Assembly (NCBI GenBank): GCA_030641665.1
Contig: DAOWHA010000038.1
Span: 1-64,000, forward strand
From: JAGLTA01 sp023142625
GTDB taxonomy: Bacteria > Patescibacteriota > Patescibacteriia > JAACEG01
Direction of reading: 5' to 3'
DNA length: 64,000 nucleotides
In this document: positions 15,295 to 24,024 of the stretch, one piece after another
Layout: each line of letters starts with the position of its first letter
Numbering within the stretch: position 1 is the first letter of the stretch
Notes under the pieces: model-generated
What the model saw: only the letters and a program-made list of their open reading frames with translations
Told to the model about the DNA's origin: nothing
Databases searched by the model: none
Translations under genes and position numbers: made by a program

Positions 15295-16620
15295 ATGTTT
15301 GTAAATAGAAAAAACGAGTTGGTTTTTTTGGATCAAAAATATAAAGAAAAAAAATCGCAATTGATTTTGATTTACGGGCGAAGGAGAATCGGAAAAACAG
15401 AATTAACCAGACAGTTTGCCAAAAATAAAGATCATATTTATTATTTTGTAGAAAATTTAAACATCAAAACGCACCTAAGCAACTTATCTGAAATTGTAGG
15501 CAAGAAGTATAATTTGCCTTTAAAATTCAATAATTTTGAAGAGTTGTTTAATTTTTTAAAAGACAAAAATTTGATTTTGATTTTTGACGAATTTCAGGAA
15601 TTTTTGAAAGAGGATAAGAATTTTTTAAATAATTTGCAGAAAGTTTGGGACAAATCTTTAAAAGAATCAAATCTGTTTTTAATTTTAGTTGGATCTTCCA
15701 TGTCCGTATTTTATAAAATGCTGTCATATAATTCTCCTATTTACGGAAGAAGAACAGGAGATTGGGAAGTAAAAAAATTGGCTTTTAGCGATATTTCCAA
15801 ATTTTTACCAGCATATTCAAAAGAAGATTTAGTAAAAACTTACGGAATTTTGGGTGGCGTGCCTGAATATTTACTGAAATTTAATCCGAAAAAAGATTTT
15901 TGGCATAATATTGAGGATAATATTTTGAAAAAGGGATCTTTTTTATATAATGAGATGCAAATGCTTTTAAGTTATGAATTAAAAGAACTGAATACATACT
16001 TATTAATACTTAAAAGCATATCCGAGGGAGTTAATAAGTTGGGCGAAATAGCTTCTAAAAATTATTTGCAAATAACTGTTTTGCCGAAATATCTGCAAAC
16101 ATTAATTCGTTTGGGCTTTGTGGATTATGTCTTGCCGTTTCCTTATAAGGCAAGAAAAAAAGGGATTTATATTATAAAAGATAATTTTACATGGTTTTGG
16201 TTCAGGTTTGTTTTTAGAAATAAGACAGCTTTAGAGAATTTACAGCAAAAATCTGTTTTAAATGAAATTAAAAAGGATTTTAATCAAGAGTTTGGCTTAA
16301 GATTTGAATTAATAGCAAAGGAATTTTTAGTTGACAAGTTTGGAGTTGATTTTAGAAAAGGATGGCATAAAGAAATTGATATAGATTTATTAGCTTTTGA
16401 TGAAAAAAATATAAAATTGATGGCGTTTGAAGTAAAATGGAAAAATTTGGATTTGGCAAAAAGCAAAAAGATTTTAAACGAACTGGAAAGTAAAATACAA
16501 TATTTGCCAATAGAATTAAAAAAATACAGAGTAAAAATAGGTTTAATCGGCAAAAATATTAAAGGCAAAAACAGACTAAGAAAACAAGGATTTTTAATTT
16601 TTGATTTAAAGGATTTTTAA
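15295..16620 (+). CDS. AAA ATPase with C-terminal DUF234 nuclease-like domain
   Basis: 441 residues. N-terminal archaeal-type AAA ATPase: Walker A in YGRRRIGKTELT (about 25-36), Walker B LILIFDEFQEF near 97, sensor LILVGSSMS, and YGRRTGDWEV after it. A winged-helix middle follows. The C-terminal 110 residues match the DUF234 pattern, related to PD-(D/E)xK nucleases: KEIDIDLLAFD and MAFEVKWK supply the D and ExK. This family is frequent in archaea and CPR, and the role is not known; it may be defence- or mobile element-related. The start is the first ATG of the frame. It is flanked by decayed sequence on both sides, suggesting an accessory gene. Confidence 0.85.
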   Translation: MFVNRKNELVFLDQKYKEKKSQLILIYGRRRIGKTELTRQFAKNKDHIYYFVENLNIKTHLSNLSEIVGKKYNLPLKFNNFEELFNFLKDKNLILIFDEFQEFLKEDKNFLNNLQKVWDKSLKESNLFLILVGSSMSVFYKMLSYNSPIYGRRTGDWEVKKLAFSDISKFLPAYSKEDLVKTYGILGGVPEYLLKFNPKKDFWHNIEDNILKKGSFLYNEMQMLLSYELKELNTYLLILKSISEGVNKLGEIASKNYLQITVLPKYLQTLIRLGFVDYVLPFPYKARKKGIYIIKDNFTWFWFRFVFRNKTALENLQQKSVLNEIKKDFNQEFGLRFELIAKEFLVDKFGVDFRKGWHKEIDIDLLAFDEKNIKLMAFEVKWKNLDLAKSKKILNELESKIQYLPIELKKYRVKIGLIGKNIKGKNRLRKQGFLIFDLKDF

Positions 16621-16634
16621 TAAAATAATTTTAT

Positions 16635-16721
16635 GTTAGAGGCGGCAAACTGTTGGGTTGCGAAGAAGTAAAAGCCAGACACAATCCAAACGGCGAATGG
16701 GTGTTGAAAAAAAGCCATTGA
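16635..16721 (+). pseudogene. Possible C-terminal gene remnant
   Basis: A short open stretch reads VRGGKLLGCEEVKARHNP followed by NGEWVLKKSH and a stop. The composition is protein-like but there is no start or ribosome site. It may be the end of a gene replaced by the ATPase upstream. Family not recognised. Confidence 0.25.
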
Positions 16722-16794
16722 TTTATTTTTATTAAATAATTATAATATAAGATATAGGCAGATTTTAATATTTTTGATTTTAATTTTTTTACCA

Positions 16795-17796
16795 ATGAAA
16801 AGCGATGTTTTTAAACAAATCATAGGGCACAAAAGCATTCTGAATTTTTTGCGCCAAAGCATTATGGCTGATAAAATATCGCATTGCTATGTTTTTGCTG
16901 GATTAAAATCAGTCGGCAAAAAAACAGTTGCCAAGCATTTTATCCAATCGGTTGTATGCGAAAAAGGAGATCAGGCGCCTTGCAATAGCTGTGTTAATTG
17001 CCGGAATTTTGTTAAAGATATCTACCCTGATTTTTATCAGATTGATCTGCTTGAAGGCAAAAAAAATATAAGCATTGAACAAATTCGGAAGGCAATCAGC
17101 GAATTTGAACAGAGTTCGTTTTCGGGCGGCTATAAAATAGCGTTAATAAACAACGCTCATCTATTAAGTTTGTCCGCGTCTAACGCGCTTTTAAAAACCT
17201 TAGAAGAACCGAGCGGAAAGTCGTTGATAATTTTAATAACTGAATATTTAACCAAGTTGCCAGTTACCATCAAGTCCAGATCGCAGATAGTTAACTTTAA
17301 TTTAGTGGGCGAAGAGGATATTTTAGAGCAATTTTTGAAAAGCGGAATAGATAAAGATTTAGCGAGCGAGATTGCCGCAATATCTCAAGGCAGGCCTGGC
17401 GCGGCAATCAAATATATTAAAAATCGCAGATTATTGAACAGCCACAAACAGACAGTTAATGAATTATTAGATCTGTTTAATTGCTCTATAAACGAAAGAT
17501 TTGCTTATTTTGAAAAAAAGTTTGCGGTTAAAAAAACTTTTCAGGAAAAGATATTTTTAGCGGAAGAAATTTTGGATAAATTGTTGTTTTTATCAAGAGA
17601 TTTACTGCTCGTGAGGAGTTGCGGACTGCCTTGCATAAGTTATGATTTTGTCATAGATAAGATTAAGGAACTTGGCAAAGAATATTCGCAGTTGAAATTC
17701 ATTGAATTTATTGATTGTATTAATAAGGCAAAAAATTATTTGCGTTCCAACGCTAATCCGCTGCTAGTTATGGAAAATTTAGTTTTAAGTATGTAA
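16795..17796 (+). CDS. holB: DNA polymerase III delta-prime-like clamp loader subunit
   Basis: 333 residues from ATG 16795. AAA+ clamp-loader fold: FKQIIGHKSILNFLRQSI start, modified P-loop FAGLKSVGKKTVAK, zinc module CEKG...CNSCVNCRNF, NNAHLLSLSASNALLKTLEEPS (Walker B region), and KSRSQIV in place of the SRC motif. The P-loop has GLKSVGKKT rather than GxxGxGKT, as expected for delta-prime, which does not hydrolyse ATP. It works with DnaX and HolA to load the sliding clamp. A lipoprotein gene follows by 21 bp. Confidence 0.85.
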   Translation: MKSDVFKQIIGHKSILNFLRQSIMADKISHCYVFAGLKSVGKKTVAKHFIQSVVCEKGDQAPCNSCVNCRNFVKDIYPDFYQIDLLEGKKNISIEQIRKAISEFEQSSFSGGYKIALINNAHLLSLSASNALLKTLEEPSGKSLIILITEYLTKLPVTIKSRSQIVNFNLVGEEDILEQFLKSGIDKDLASEIAAISQGRPGAAIKYIKNRRLLNSHKQTVNELLDLFNCSINERFAYFEKKFAVKKTFQEKIFLAEEILDKLLFLSRDLLLVRSCGLPCISYDFVIDKIKELGKEYSQLKFIEFIDCINKAKNYLRSNANPLLVMENLVLSM

Positions 17797-17817
17797 TTTA
17801 ATTATGAAATAAAAAAT

Positions 17818-18885
17818 ATGTTTAAAAAAAGTTTATTGGTTTTTTCGCTATTTGTTTTAAGTTTAACTCTTTCGGCTTGCGCTATTAATTTTGGAGGAAG
17901 CAAGCCGCCGCCTTCTGACGCGGGAGTTTATAAAAGCGTTGACGCTGGAGAAAAATGGGCGCAAATAAAGTTAGTGCCGAGCATTAGCGGAGCGCCGGGT
18001 TCTATCGCTAATATTAGCGTAGTGGATATGGCAATGGATCCGCAGGACAATAAAGCAATTTATCTTGGAACTGAGAGAAGCGGAATTTATTACACTTATG
18101 ACGGCGGAATAAGATGGAGTAAATTGAAAGGTTTTCCTGACGGAAAGGTTAATTCCATAGCGGTTGATCCAGACAGTAAATGCGTTATTTACGCTACTTT
18201 TGGAAGATTTGTCAAGAAGACAACAGATTGCGGGCGGACTTGGCGCGATATTTTTATTGAAGACGGCGGGGCGGAAATTACTGAAATAGCGATAGATTCT
18301 TATAATACAAATATAATTTATGTCGGAACATCCAAAGGAAAGCTGTATAAAAGTTTTGATCAAGGAAGAAAATGGAGCACACCTTTTAACTCTATTTCTG
18401 GAAATATAGCGAAAATTTTAATAGATCCTATTGACACTAGGATAATATATTTTGCGACTCTCAAAAAAGGGATTTTTAAATCAACAGACGCGGGAGTAAA
18501 TATTAGTGACATTAAAGAAAGCCTTGAGAATTTTAAGGGATATAATAATTATAGAAATCTGATTTTTAATCCGTCAAAACAGAACAGTTTATTTTTATTA
18601 TGCAAATACGGTTTGCTGAAAACAGAGGACGGGGGAGAGTCATGGTCATCGATTCCGCTTTTAACAGCGTCGAATCAGGCCGATGTGCGCGTTATTGCCG
18701 TTGATCCTAAAAATGATAAAAATATATTTTATACGACAAAAACAACTTTTTATAAAACCACGAACAGCGGCAGCGACTGGAAGCCGAAAAAACTTTTTTC
18801 AACCAAAATCCCTACGAATTTTTTAATAGATCCGGAAGATTCAAATATTTTATATATGAGTTTTAATTATCCTCCGCCGAAATAG
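17818..18885 (+). CDS. Lipoprotein with Asp-box (BNR) beta-propeller
   Basis: 355 residues. A lipobox LSAC at residues 17-20 ends a signal peptide, so the protein is lipid-anchored outside the membrane. Seven Asp-box motifs are seen at regular 45-50 residue spacing: SVDAGEKW, TYDGGIRW, TTDCGRTW, SFDQGRKW, STDAGVN, TEDGGESW, TTNSGSDW. They indicate a sialidase-like or YCF48-like seven-bladed propeller. Asp boxes are structural, so enzyme activity is not implied; a binding or assembly role is more likely. Confidence 0.85.
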   Translation: MFKKSLLVFSLFVLSLTLSACAINFGGSKPPPSDAGVYKSVDAGEKWAQIKLVPSISGAPGSIANISVVDMAMDPQDNKAIYLGTERSGIYYTYDGGIRWSKLKGFPDGKVNSIAVDPDSKCVIYATFGRFVKKTTDCGRTWRDIFIEDGGAEITEIAIDSYNTNIIYVGTSKGKLYKSFDQGRKWSTPFNSISGNIAKILIDPIDTRIIYFATLKKGIFKSTDAGVNISDIKESLENFKGYNNYRNLIFNPSKQNSLFLLCKYGLLKTEDGGESWSSIPLLTASNQADVRVIAVDPKNDKNIFYTTKTTFYKTTNSGSDWKPKKLFSTKIPTNFLIDPEDSNILYMSFNYPPPK

Positions 18886-18934
18886 TAAGAAAATTGTCAA
18901 TTTACAAAAATTAATTTAAATAAATAAAAATTTT

Positions 18935-19489
18935 ATGGCATTAATTATTAAAGAATATAAAACAGAACTTGAAAAAGCGATTTTGCATTTAAAAAGCGAA
19001 TTGGTAAAAATAAGGACTGGCAGGGCAAATACCGCGTTAGTTGATGATATAATCATTGAGGCATACGAGGTTAAGACTCCATTAGCCCAGCTTGCGAATA
19101 TTACCGTCCCAGAAGTCAGGACAATAATAATTCAACCATGGGACAAAAGCGTTATTAAAGAGATAGAGAAGGCAATAGCAAATTCAGGATTAGGAGCGGG
19201 AGTAAAAAACGAAGGAAGTATTTTGCGGATAGTTTTGCCTCAATTAACAGAAGAGGATAGGAAAAAGACCGTAAAAATTTTAAATGAAAAATTAGAGGAG
19301 ACAAAAATCGCTTTGCGGCAAGTTCGCGACGAAATTAAAGATAAGATTAAAAAGATGGAAGACCAAAAAGAGATTAGCGAAGACGAAAAATTTCGTTTAA
19401 TAGAGGAATTAGATTTAATTATAAAAGAGAGAAATAAAGAAATTGAAGATATAGGCAAAGCAAAAGAGGAGGAATTAATGACAGTTTAA
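18935..19489 (+). CDS. frr: Ribosome recycling factor
   Basis: 184 residues, usual length. With EF-G it splits the post-termination ribosome. Diagnostic blocks: LKSELVKIRTGRANTALVDDI, TPLAQLANITVPE, IIQPWDKSVIKEIEKAI, GLGAGVKNEGSILRIVLPQLTEEDR, and a long helical C-terminus with VRDEIKDKIKKM. The start ATG sits behind AAATAAAAATTTT with no Shine-Dalgarno. It is likely cotranscribed with the holB/lipoprotein genes upstream. Confidence 0.98.
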   Translation: MALIIKEYKTELEKAILHLKSELVKIRTGRANTALVDDIIIEAYEVKTPLAQLANITVPEVRTIIIQPWDKSVIKEIEKAIANSGLGAGVKNEGSILRIVLPQLTEEDRKKTVKILNEKLEETKIALRQVRDEIKDKIKKMEDQKEISEDEKFRLIEELDLIIKERNKEIEDIGKAKEEELMTV

Positions 19490-19520
19490 CAATTTTTTAT
19501 ATTTTAATTTAAATAAAAGT

Positions 19521-19949
19521 ATGGATTTATTGCGCGATGGAAACCATAAGGCGGTAAAATTTGGCGGATATATGCTATGCGTAATTATCGCTTTGGGAAT
19601 TTACAATTTTTTTGTTAAAATTTTTTTAGATCCATGCTGCCAAGAGCATACGGTGGGAGAATTTTTATTTAGAATCAGTGATTTTTTTTCTTATATTATC
19701 GCGGCGGGAATACTAATCCTTATAATTTTTATTTTTTTAAAATTTGTTTTTTATAAAATTAAGTCGAAAACAGAAGTGTCCTGGGATGCAGAGAGAGAAT
19801 CGGTCTTAAATGCCACTTTTGTGATAATTTTAATAATAAATTTTTGTTTTTTATTGGCGGCGCAGTTACCGAAATTTTTAATCGGATGCACAAGCTGCGA
19901 CGCTACGCCGATAGATGAAGATATTAGGAAGTATCTGCCTCATGAGTAA
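19521..19949 (+). CDS. Small integral membrane protein
   Basis: 142 residues with three predicted transmembrane helices (about 16-36, 52-78, 97-117). Two Cys pairs (DPCCQEH and GCTSCDA) lie on the same predicted face, outside the helices. I do not recognise the family. It is 31 bp after frr and 12 bp before the TM1266-like gene, so probably in one transcript. Confidence 0.6.
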   Translation: MDLLRDGNHKAVKFGGYMLCVIIALGIYNFFVKIFLDPCCQEHTVGEFLFRISDFFSYIIAAGILILIIFIFLKFVFYKIKSKTEVSWDAERESVLNATFVIILIINFCFLLAAQLPKFLIGCTSCDATPIDEDIRKYLPHE

Positions 19950-19961
19950 TAATTTTATTTT

Positions 19962-20228
19962 ATGAAAATAAAAAAGCGCCTTGCTACAATTACAATTTTA
20001 ATTAAAGACAGGCAGTCGTGCTCCCAAGATGTCCAAAAAATTTTAACCGATAATGGACATCTGATTATGGCGCGGTTCGGAGTCAACCTTCAGCGGAATT
20101 GCATTAAAAATTGCACAGGAATGATTACGATTGCTGTTGATGGAACAGCCAAAGAGATAAAGGTTTTGACTAAAAAATTAGACTCTTTTTATGGAATTGT
20201 AGCGAAAAGTAGCATAATGACGGAATAA
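19962..20228 (+). CDS. TM1266-like ACT-fold regulator (iron-only hydrogenase system type)
   Basis: 88 residues. RLATITILIKDRQSCSQDVQKIL, DNGHLIMARFGV, and MITIAVDGTAKEIKVLTKKLDSFYGI match the small ACT-like family that includes TM1266, annotated as putative regulator of the iron-only hydrogenase system. Members lack a DNA-binding domain and probably bind a small ligand. The neighbour at 20250 is the membrane protein often found beside such genes in CPR. No hydrogenase gene is in this window. Confidence 0.7.
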   Translation: MKIKKRLATITILIKDRQSCSQDVQKILTDNGHLIMARFGVNLQRNCIKNCTGMITIAVDGTAKEIKVLTKKLDSFYGIVAKSSIMTE

Positions 20229-20249
20229 ATTTTAATATAAATTTTAATT

Positions 20250-20798
20250 ATGATGTATGTAAAAGAGAGAGTTTTAACACAGGTAAATATTGCCGCAATA
20301 TATCGGTTTTTAGTATTGGCAGGCGCGGCAGCGATTTTGCCATTTTATATCCATACGCAATGGATTACGGGTCCGCTTATTAACGCTATTCTGATTTTAA
20401 CTTTAATGTCGGTCGGTATTCGCAGCGCTTTAGTCGTCTGTTTGGTTCCGAGTTTAATAGCTATGTCAAGTGGATTGCTTCCTGTAGTTTTAGTTCCAGT
20501 GGTTCCGTTTATAATGATCGCCAACACCATTTTAGTCTTGACAATTGACTGGTTTAACCGCTATAACAAAGACAAAGTTAAAGGATATTGGTATGGGTTG
20601 TTTGTCGGCGCCGTTCTGAAATTCTTTTTTCTTTACGCAAGCGTTAGTTTTATTAGCAAGTTATTGATAAAACAAGAATTTGCGGTAAAAGTAGCGCAAA
20701 TGATGAGTTGGCCGCAATTTGCCACAGCTATTATCGGCGGAATGATCGCGTGGATGATTTTACGGAGTATAAATTTTTTAAAAGATAAGAATGCCTAA
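20250..20798 (+). CDS. Multipass membrane protein, ECF S-component-like
   Basis: 182 residues, five or six transmembrane helices. AIYRFLVLAGAAAILPFYIH near the start and MMSWPQFATAIIGGMIAW near the end are conserved marks of a CPR family that databases sometimes label iron hydrogenase, probably by context and not by chemistry. The helix pattern resembles ECF-transporter substrate-binding (S) subunits such as those for vitamins. It forms a pair with the ACT-like gene 21 bp upstream. A ligand-sensing and uptake pair is a reasonable inference. Confidence 0.6.
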   Translation: MMYVKERVLTQVNIAAIYRFLVLAGAAAILPFYIHTQWITGPLINAILILTLMSVGIRSALVVCLVPSLIAMSSGLLPVVLVPVVPFIMIANTILVLTIDWFNRYNKDKVKGYWYGLFVGAVLKFFFLYASVSFISKLLIKQEFAVKVAQMMSWPQFATAIIGGMIAWMILRSINFLKDKNA

Positions 20799-20810
20799 AT
20801 ACTCAATTTG

Positions 20811-20866
20811 TCATCCTGAATTCCGTTTAAAGGCTAACCATCATTTAAACGGAATTCAGTGTGACA
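20811..20866. repeat. Short family B-like inverted repeat
   Basis: TCATCC, then CTGAATTCCGTTTAAA (20816-20831) with its perfect reverse complement at 20844-20859, then TGTGACA. It shares the GTCATCCTGAATTCCGT tip with the 9901 element, but the long interior is missing. Might act as a transcription end for the preceding gene. Confidence 0.75.
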
Positions 20867-20921
20867 GTAAATTTACTATTATTTTATTCAAAAGAATTAG
20901 CGCCATTCGTTAATTAAAATA

Positions 20922-22478
20922 ATGATAAATAAAATTTATAAAAATATAAAATCTATGAATAAAAAATCAAAAATTTTAAATCTATTTTTAGCGGCTTGTG
21001 TGATATCCTTAAATATTTCACCGGCGCTTTCAGCGGAATTTAATTACAATAATATAATTTCCGACGCGGAGATGAATAATTACAGTTCAATGACGCAAAG
21101 CGAAGTGCAGAATTTTTTAGACAGCAAGGGCGGATATTTGGCAAATTATGTCTGCGAAGACAAAGAAGGAAACGCGCGCCAAGCGTCAGAGGTAATCCAT
21201 ACTCTGTCGCAGGAGACAAAACTTAATCCTCAATTTATGTTAACGCTATTACAAAAAGAGCAAAGTCTTATCACAGATCCCAGCCCGACAGAAAGGCAGT
21301 TAAGCGCGGCAGTCGGATACGGATGCCCTGACGCTGGCGGATGCAATCCGCGCTGGAATAGTTTTTTTAAGCAGGTTAATAGTTCTTATTTACAATTCAG
21401 GTCTTATTTAGACGAATCACTTATCAGGGAATGTATAAACAATGAATATCCAGGTAAGGAATATCATGAGTCTTGTTCAGGTGATTATTATTATTCAAAA
21501 AGATATAAATTAGGACAGACCTATATTATTCCGCGAGACAATACGCCTGTAAAAACAGTTGACATTGTGACAATGGAAAACAGGGCGACAGCCGCGCTAT
21601 ACACTTATACACCGCATGTCTATTACGGCAATTATAATTTTTGGAAATTATATGACGATTATTTTCAAAACGGAAGCCAAGATTATTTAGAAAATTATCA
21701 GAAATATCCAGACGGATCGCTTTTGCGCAAAAAGGGCGAAGGCGGAATTTATTTAATCCAAAACGGAGAAAAACGACCATTTTTAACAAAATCAGCTTTT
21801 TTTTCGCGCTATTCTTTAAACAGAGTTCTTGATGTCGCAAGCGATGATTTGGAAGAATACGAAGACGGAAATCCTATTAAATTTTCAAATTATTCGCTGT
21901 TGCGTTCGTCAAAAGGGACTATTTATCTATTAGTGAATAATATAAAAAGAGGAATAGTTTCAATGGATGTTTTTAAGAAAATCGGATTTAATCCAGAAGA
22001 AGTGATTGATGTTGAAGACGCGGAATTAAGCGAATTTTTAGAAGGCAAGCCGATTACGGAAAGCGATATTTATCCGACAGGGACGCTTTTACAGAACAGA
22101 AAAACAGGCGGAGTGTTTTTTGTCATAGACAACACAAAATATCCGATTTGGAGCAAGAAAATAATGGAAGCTAATTATGCGAATAAAAAAGTAATCCCTG
22201 TTTCAGAAGAAGAATTAGACGGTTATCCGACAGGCAAGCCGTTAAAATTCCGCGACGGTGAATTGATTGTTTCCTCGGTGTCGCCAACCGTCTATATCAT
22301 ATCCAATGGCTTTAAGCGCCCGATTGCTTCAGGAGAAGCGTTTGAATCGCTCGGGTATAAATGGGAAGAGATAATTCAAGTTTCCGAAAGGATTTTAGAG
22401 ATTCATCCAGCAGGGGAAGAGATTGATTTTATAGAAAGTGAAAGCGAAGACGATATTGAGTTGGCGATAAAAAATTAA
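20922..22478 (+). CDS. Secreted protein with lysozyme-like domain and cell-surface repeats
   Basis: 518 residues. Signal peptide ending SPALSA (a second Met at codon 12, position 20955, would give a more usual signal). Residues 40-240 carry QASEVIHTLSQETKLNPQFMLTLLQKEQSL, AAVGYGCPDAGGCNPRW and YTPHVYYGNYNFWKLYDDYF, the pattern of a CPR family with a lysozyme-like fold; the Glu in QKEQS is the candidate catalytic acid. From 255 to 500 there are five repeats of a beta unit (GSLLRKKGEGGIYLIQNGEKRPF, GTIYLLVNNIKRGI, GGVFFVIDNTKYPI, PTVYIISNGFKRPI) likely to bind cell-wall or S-layer material. Probable role in envelope remodelling. Confidence 0.7.
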   Translation: MINKIYKNIKSMNKKSKILNLFLAACVISLNISPALSAEFNYNNIISDAEMNNYSSMTQSEVQNFLDSKGGYLANYVCEDKEGNARQASEVIHTLSQETKLNPQFMLTLLQKEQSLITDPSPTERQLSAAVGYGCPDAGGCNPRWNSFFKQVNSSYLQFRSYLDESLIRECINNEYPGKEYHESCSGDYYYSKRYKLGQTYIIPRDNTPVKTVDIVTMENRATAALYTYTPHVYYGNYNFWKLYDDYFQNGSQDYLENYQKYPDGSLLRKKGEGGIYLIQNGEKRPFLTKSAFFSRYSLNRVLDVASDDLEEYEDGNPIKFSNYSLLRSSKGTIYLLVNNIKRGIVSMDVFKKIGFNPEEVIDVEDAELSEFLEGKPITESDIYPTGTLLQNRKTGGVFFVIDNTKYPIWSKKIMEANYANKKVIPVSEEELDGYPTGKPLKFRDGELIVSSVSPTVYIISNGFKRPIASGEAFESLGYKWEEIIQVSERILEIHPAGEEIDFIESESEDDIELAIKN

Positions 22479-22501
22479 AAATTAAAAATTTATTTAAATT
22501 T

Positions 22502-23191
22502 ATGCAAGCAGTATTTTTAGCCGCGGGGCTTGGAACAAGGTTAAGACCGACAACTTATCATATACCAAAACCGATGATCCGCATCGCTGGAAAAAATTTA
22601 TTAGAGCATAATTTAGATCAGTTGCCGAACGAAATCAGCGAGATAATCATTGTTGTCGGACATTTGCCGCGGCAAATTGAAAATCATTTTGGGAAAGAAT
22701 ATAAAGGCCGCAAAGTCAGATATGTCAAGCAGCGCAAGTTTTTAGGAACCGCTTACGCTCTGAATTTATGCAAAGATATTCTGCAAGACCGTTTTTTAGT
22801 GATGATGGGAGACGATATTTATTGCGGAAAAGATATGGAAGAATGCTTGAAATTTTCGCAATCAATGCTTGTAAAAGAGATAAGCGGAAAATTTATAGGC
22901 GGACGGATTAAGTTTAATAGCGACGGATGCCTTGAAGATATTATTGAAGGAACGCATAACCGCAAAAAAAGCTTGGTTAACACAGGGCTGTATGTTATTA
23001 ACGGCCATTTTTTTGATTATAAGCCAGAATTGATTGCTGGCGGAAAAGAATTCGGCTTGCCGCAGACATTAGTAAAAATGTCCGATAAGCATCCGATGCA
23101 GATTGTCAAGGCTAATTTTTGGCTGCAGATAAATGACGCCAAAGGGCTGAAAAGGGCGGAAAAAATATTAAAATCAAAAAAGTATGTTTAG
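22502..23191 (+). CDS. Sugar-1-phosphate nucleotidyltransferase
   Basis: 229 residues, the NTP_transferase (RmlA/GlmU N-terminal) fold. Signature at the start: VFLAAGLGTRLRPTTYHIPKPMIRIAGKN. FLGTAYALNLCKD is the sugar/nucleotide loop and MMGDDIY the metal-binding Asp region. No C-terminal hexapeptide acyltransferase domain, so it acts only as a nucleotidyltransferase, making an NDP-sugar for surface glycans. The exact sugar cannot be told. The next gene starts 8 bp inside its 3' end. Confidence 0.85.
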   Translation: MQAVFLAAGLGTRLRPTTYHIPKPMIRIAGKNLLEHNLDQLPNEISEIIIVVGHLPRQIENHFGKEYKGRKVRYVKQRKFLGTAYALNLCKDILQDRFLVMMGDDIYCGKDMEECLKFSQSMLVKEISGKFIGGRIKFNSDGCLEDIIEGTHNRKKSLVNTGLYVINGHFFDYKPELIAGGKEFGLPQTLVKMSDKHPMQIVKANFWLQINDAKGLKRAEKILKSKKYV

Positions 23192-23462
23192 AAAAAAATT
23201 AAATTCATTTTCTTTCGCCTTAATAATTTTTGCTTTATTGGAAATTTTAGCATGGAAGCCGAGGTTTATATTAATTATTAGTTTTCTATCTTTTATAGCA
23301 ATGTTTTTTTTTATTTGGAAAATTTTGCCAAAAGATATTTCTACCCGCAAAGGATTAAGAAGCAGCAGTTCGCTGATTCTTAAAATCGCAAGGACATTGA
23401 AGGTTTTCGAGGAAAACCAGAATTTTTTTTTTTTAGTAAATACGTTATTGTTGTTTTCCTGA
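23184..23462 (+). CDS. Membrane protein, N-terminal fragment of a split gene
   Basis: 92 codons: two hydrophobic helices and a linker (LPKDISTRKGLRSSSSL), ending at TGA after a run of 12 T. Adding one T restores a good transmembrane helix (SKYVIVVFLIGSVFYIF), which leads to a second slip at AAAAAA and then to the frame of the next ORF. The two ORFs are also in the same frame across the TGA. Either a broken gene or an assembly error in homopolymers. It overlaps the nucleotidyltransferase by 8 bp, as an intact operon gene would. Confidence 0.5.
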   Translation: MFRKKLNSFSFALIIFALLEILAWKPRFILIISFLSFIAMFFFIWKILPKDISTRKGLRSSSSLILKIARTLKVFEENQNFFFLVNTLLLFS

Positions 23463-23501
23463 TCGGTTCTGTTTTTTATATTTTTAAAAAATAGCGCTTT
23501 A

Positions 23502-24011
23502 ATGCACCTGTCAATTTTGCTGTTTTCTTTTATATTTTTTTTGTTTTCGGAAAGTCTGTTCGCGTATTTTTACGACTATGAAAACCAAAGCCATCCGCTA
23601 GAAAATGTTTTAACAGGAATAAATTTGCTCGCGCTGTTTTTAATTTATTCCCACCTTTTTTTGTTTTTAACTTTGTTTAATTTTTCTTTATGGATAATGC
23701 TCCCGCTTTTAATTCTAACGACTTTTATATCCAGTTATCAATTATTTTACATATATAAAATTGCTCAAAAAATTAATTATTTTTATTCCATAATTACGGC
23801 TATTATTATACTTGAAATATTTTGGAGCATTATGTTTCTGCCGACTAATTTTTATGTGAATGGACTAATTTTAATTAATGTTTATTATATAATCATAGGA
23901 ACGAGTTATTTTTATTTTATGGAAGCTTTGACTAAGCCAAGAATAATAAGGCATTTGTCAATAAGTTTAATAATTATTATTTTAACATTAGCCACGGCTA
24001 AATGGGCGTAA
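23502..24011 (+). CDS. Membrane protein, C-terminal fragment of a split gene
   Basis: 169 codons with five predicted transmembrane helices and few charged residues (ESLFAYFYDYENQSHPLENV is the one polar loop). No Shine-Dalgarno or AT-leader of the usual local kind before its ATG. Probably the continuation of 23184-23462; together about 275 residues. I do not recognise the family. The protease-like gene follows by 13 bp. Confidence 0.5.
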   Translation: MHLSILLFSFIFFLFSESLFAYFYDYENQSHPLENVLTGINLLALFLIYSHLFLFLTLFNFSLWIMLPLLILTTFISSYQLFYIYKIAQKINYFYSIITAIIILEIFWSIMFLPTNFYVNGLILINVYYIIIGTSYFYFMEALTKPRIIRHLSISLIIIILTLATAKWA

Positions 24012-24024
24012 TTAGAAAATTAGC

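Noticed and set aside
23460..23462. In-frame TGA recoding (as in Gracilibacteria/SR1)
   Set aside because: Many genes here, including sipW, rsmH, ftsA and the ABC ATP-system genes, are ended by or compatible with TGA as stop, and no other gene needs recoding.
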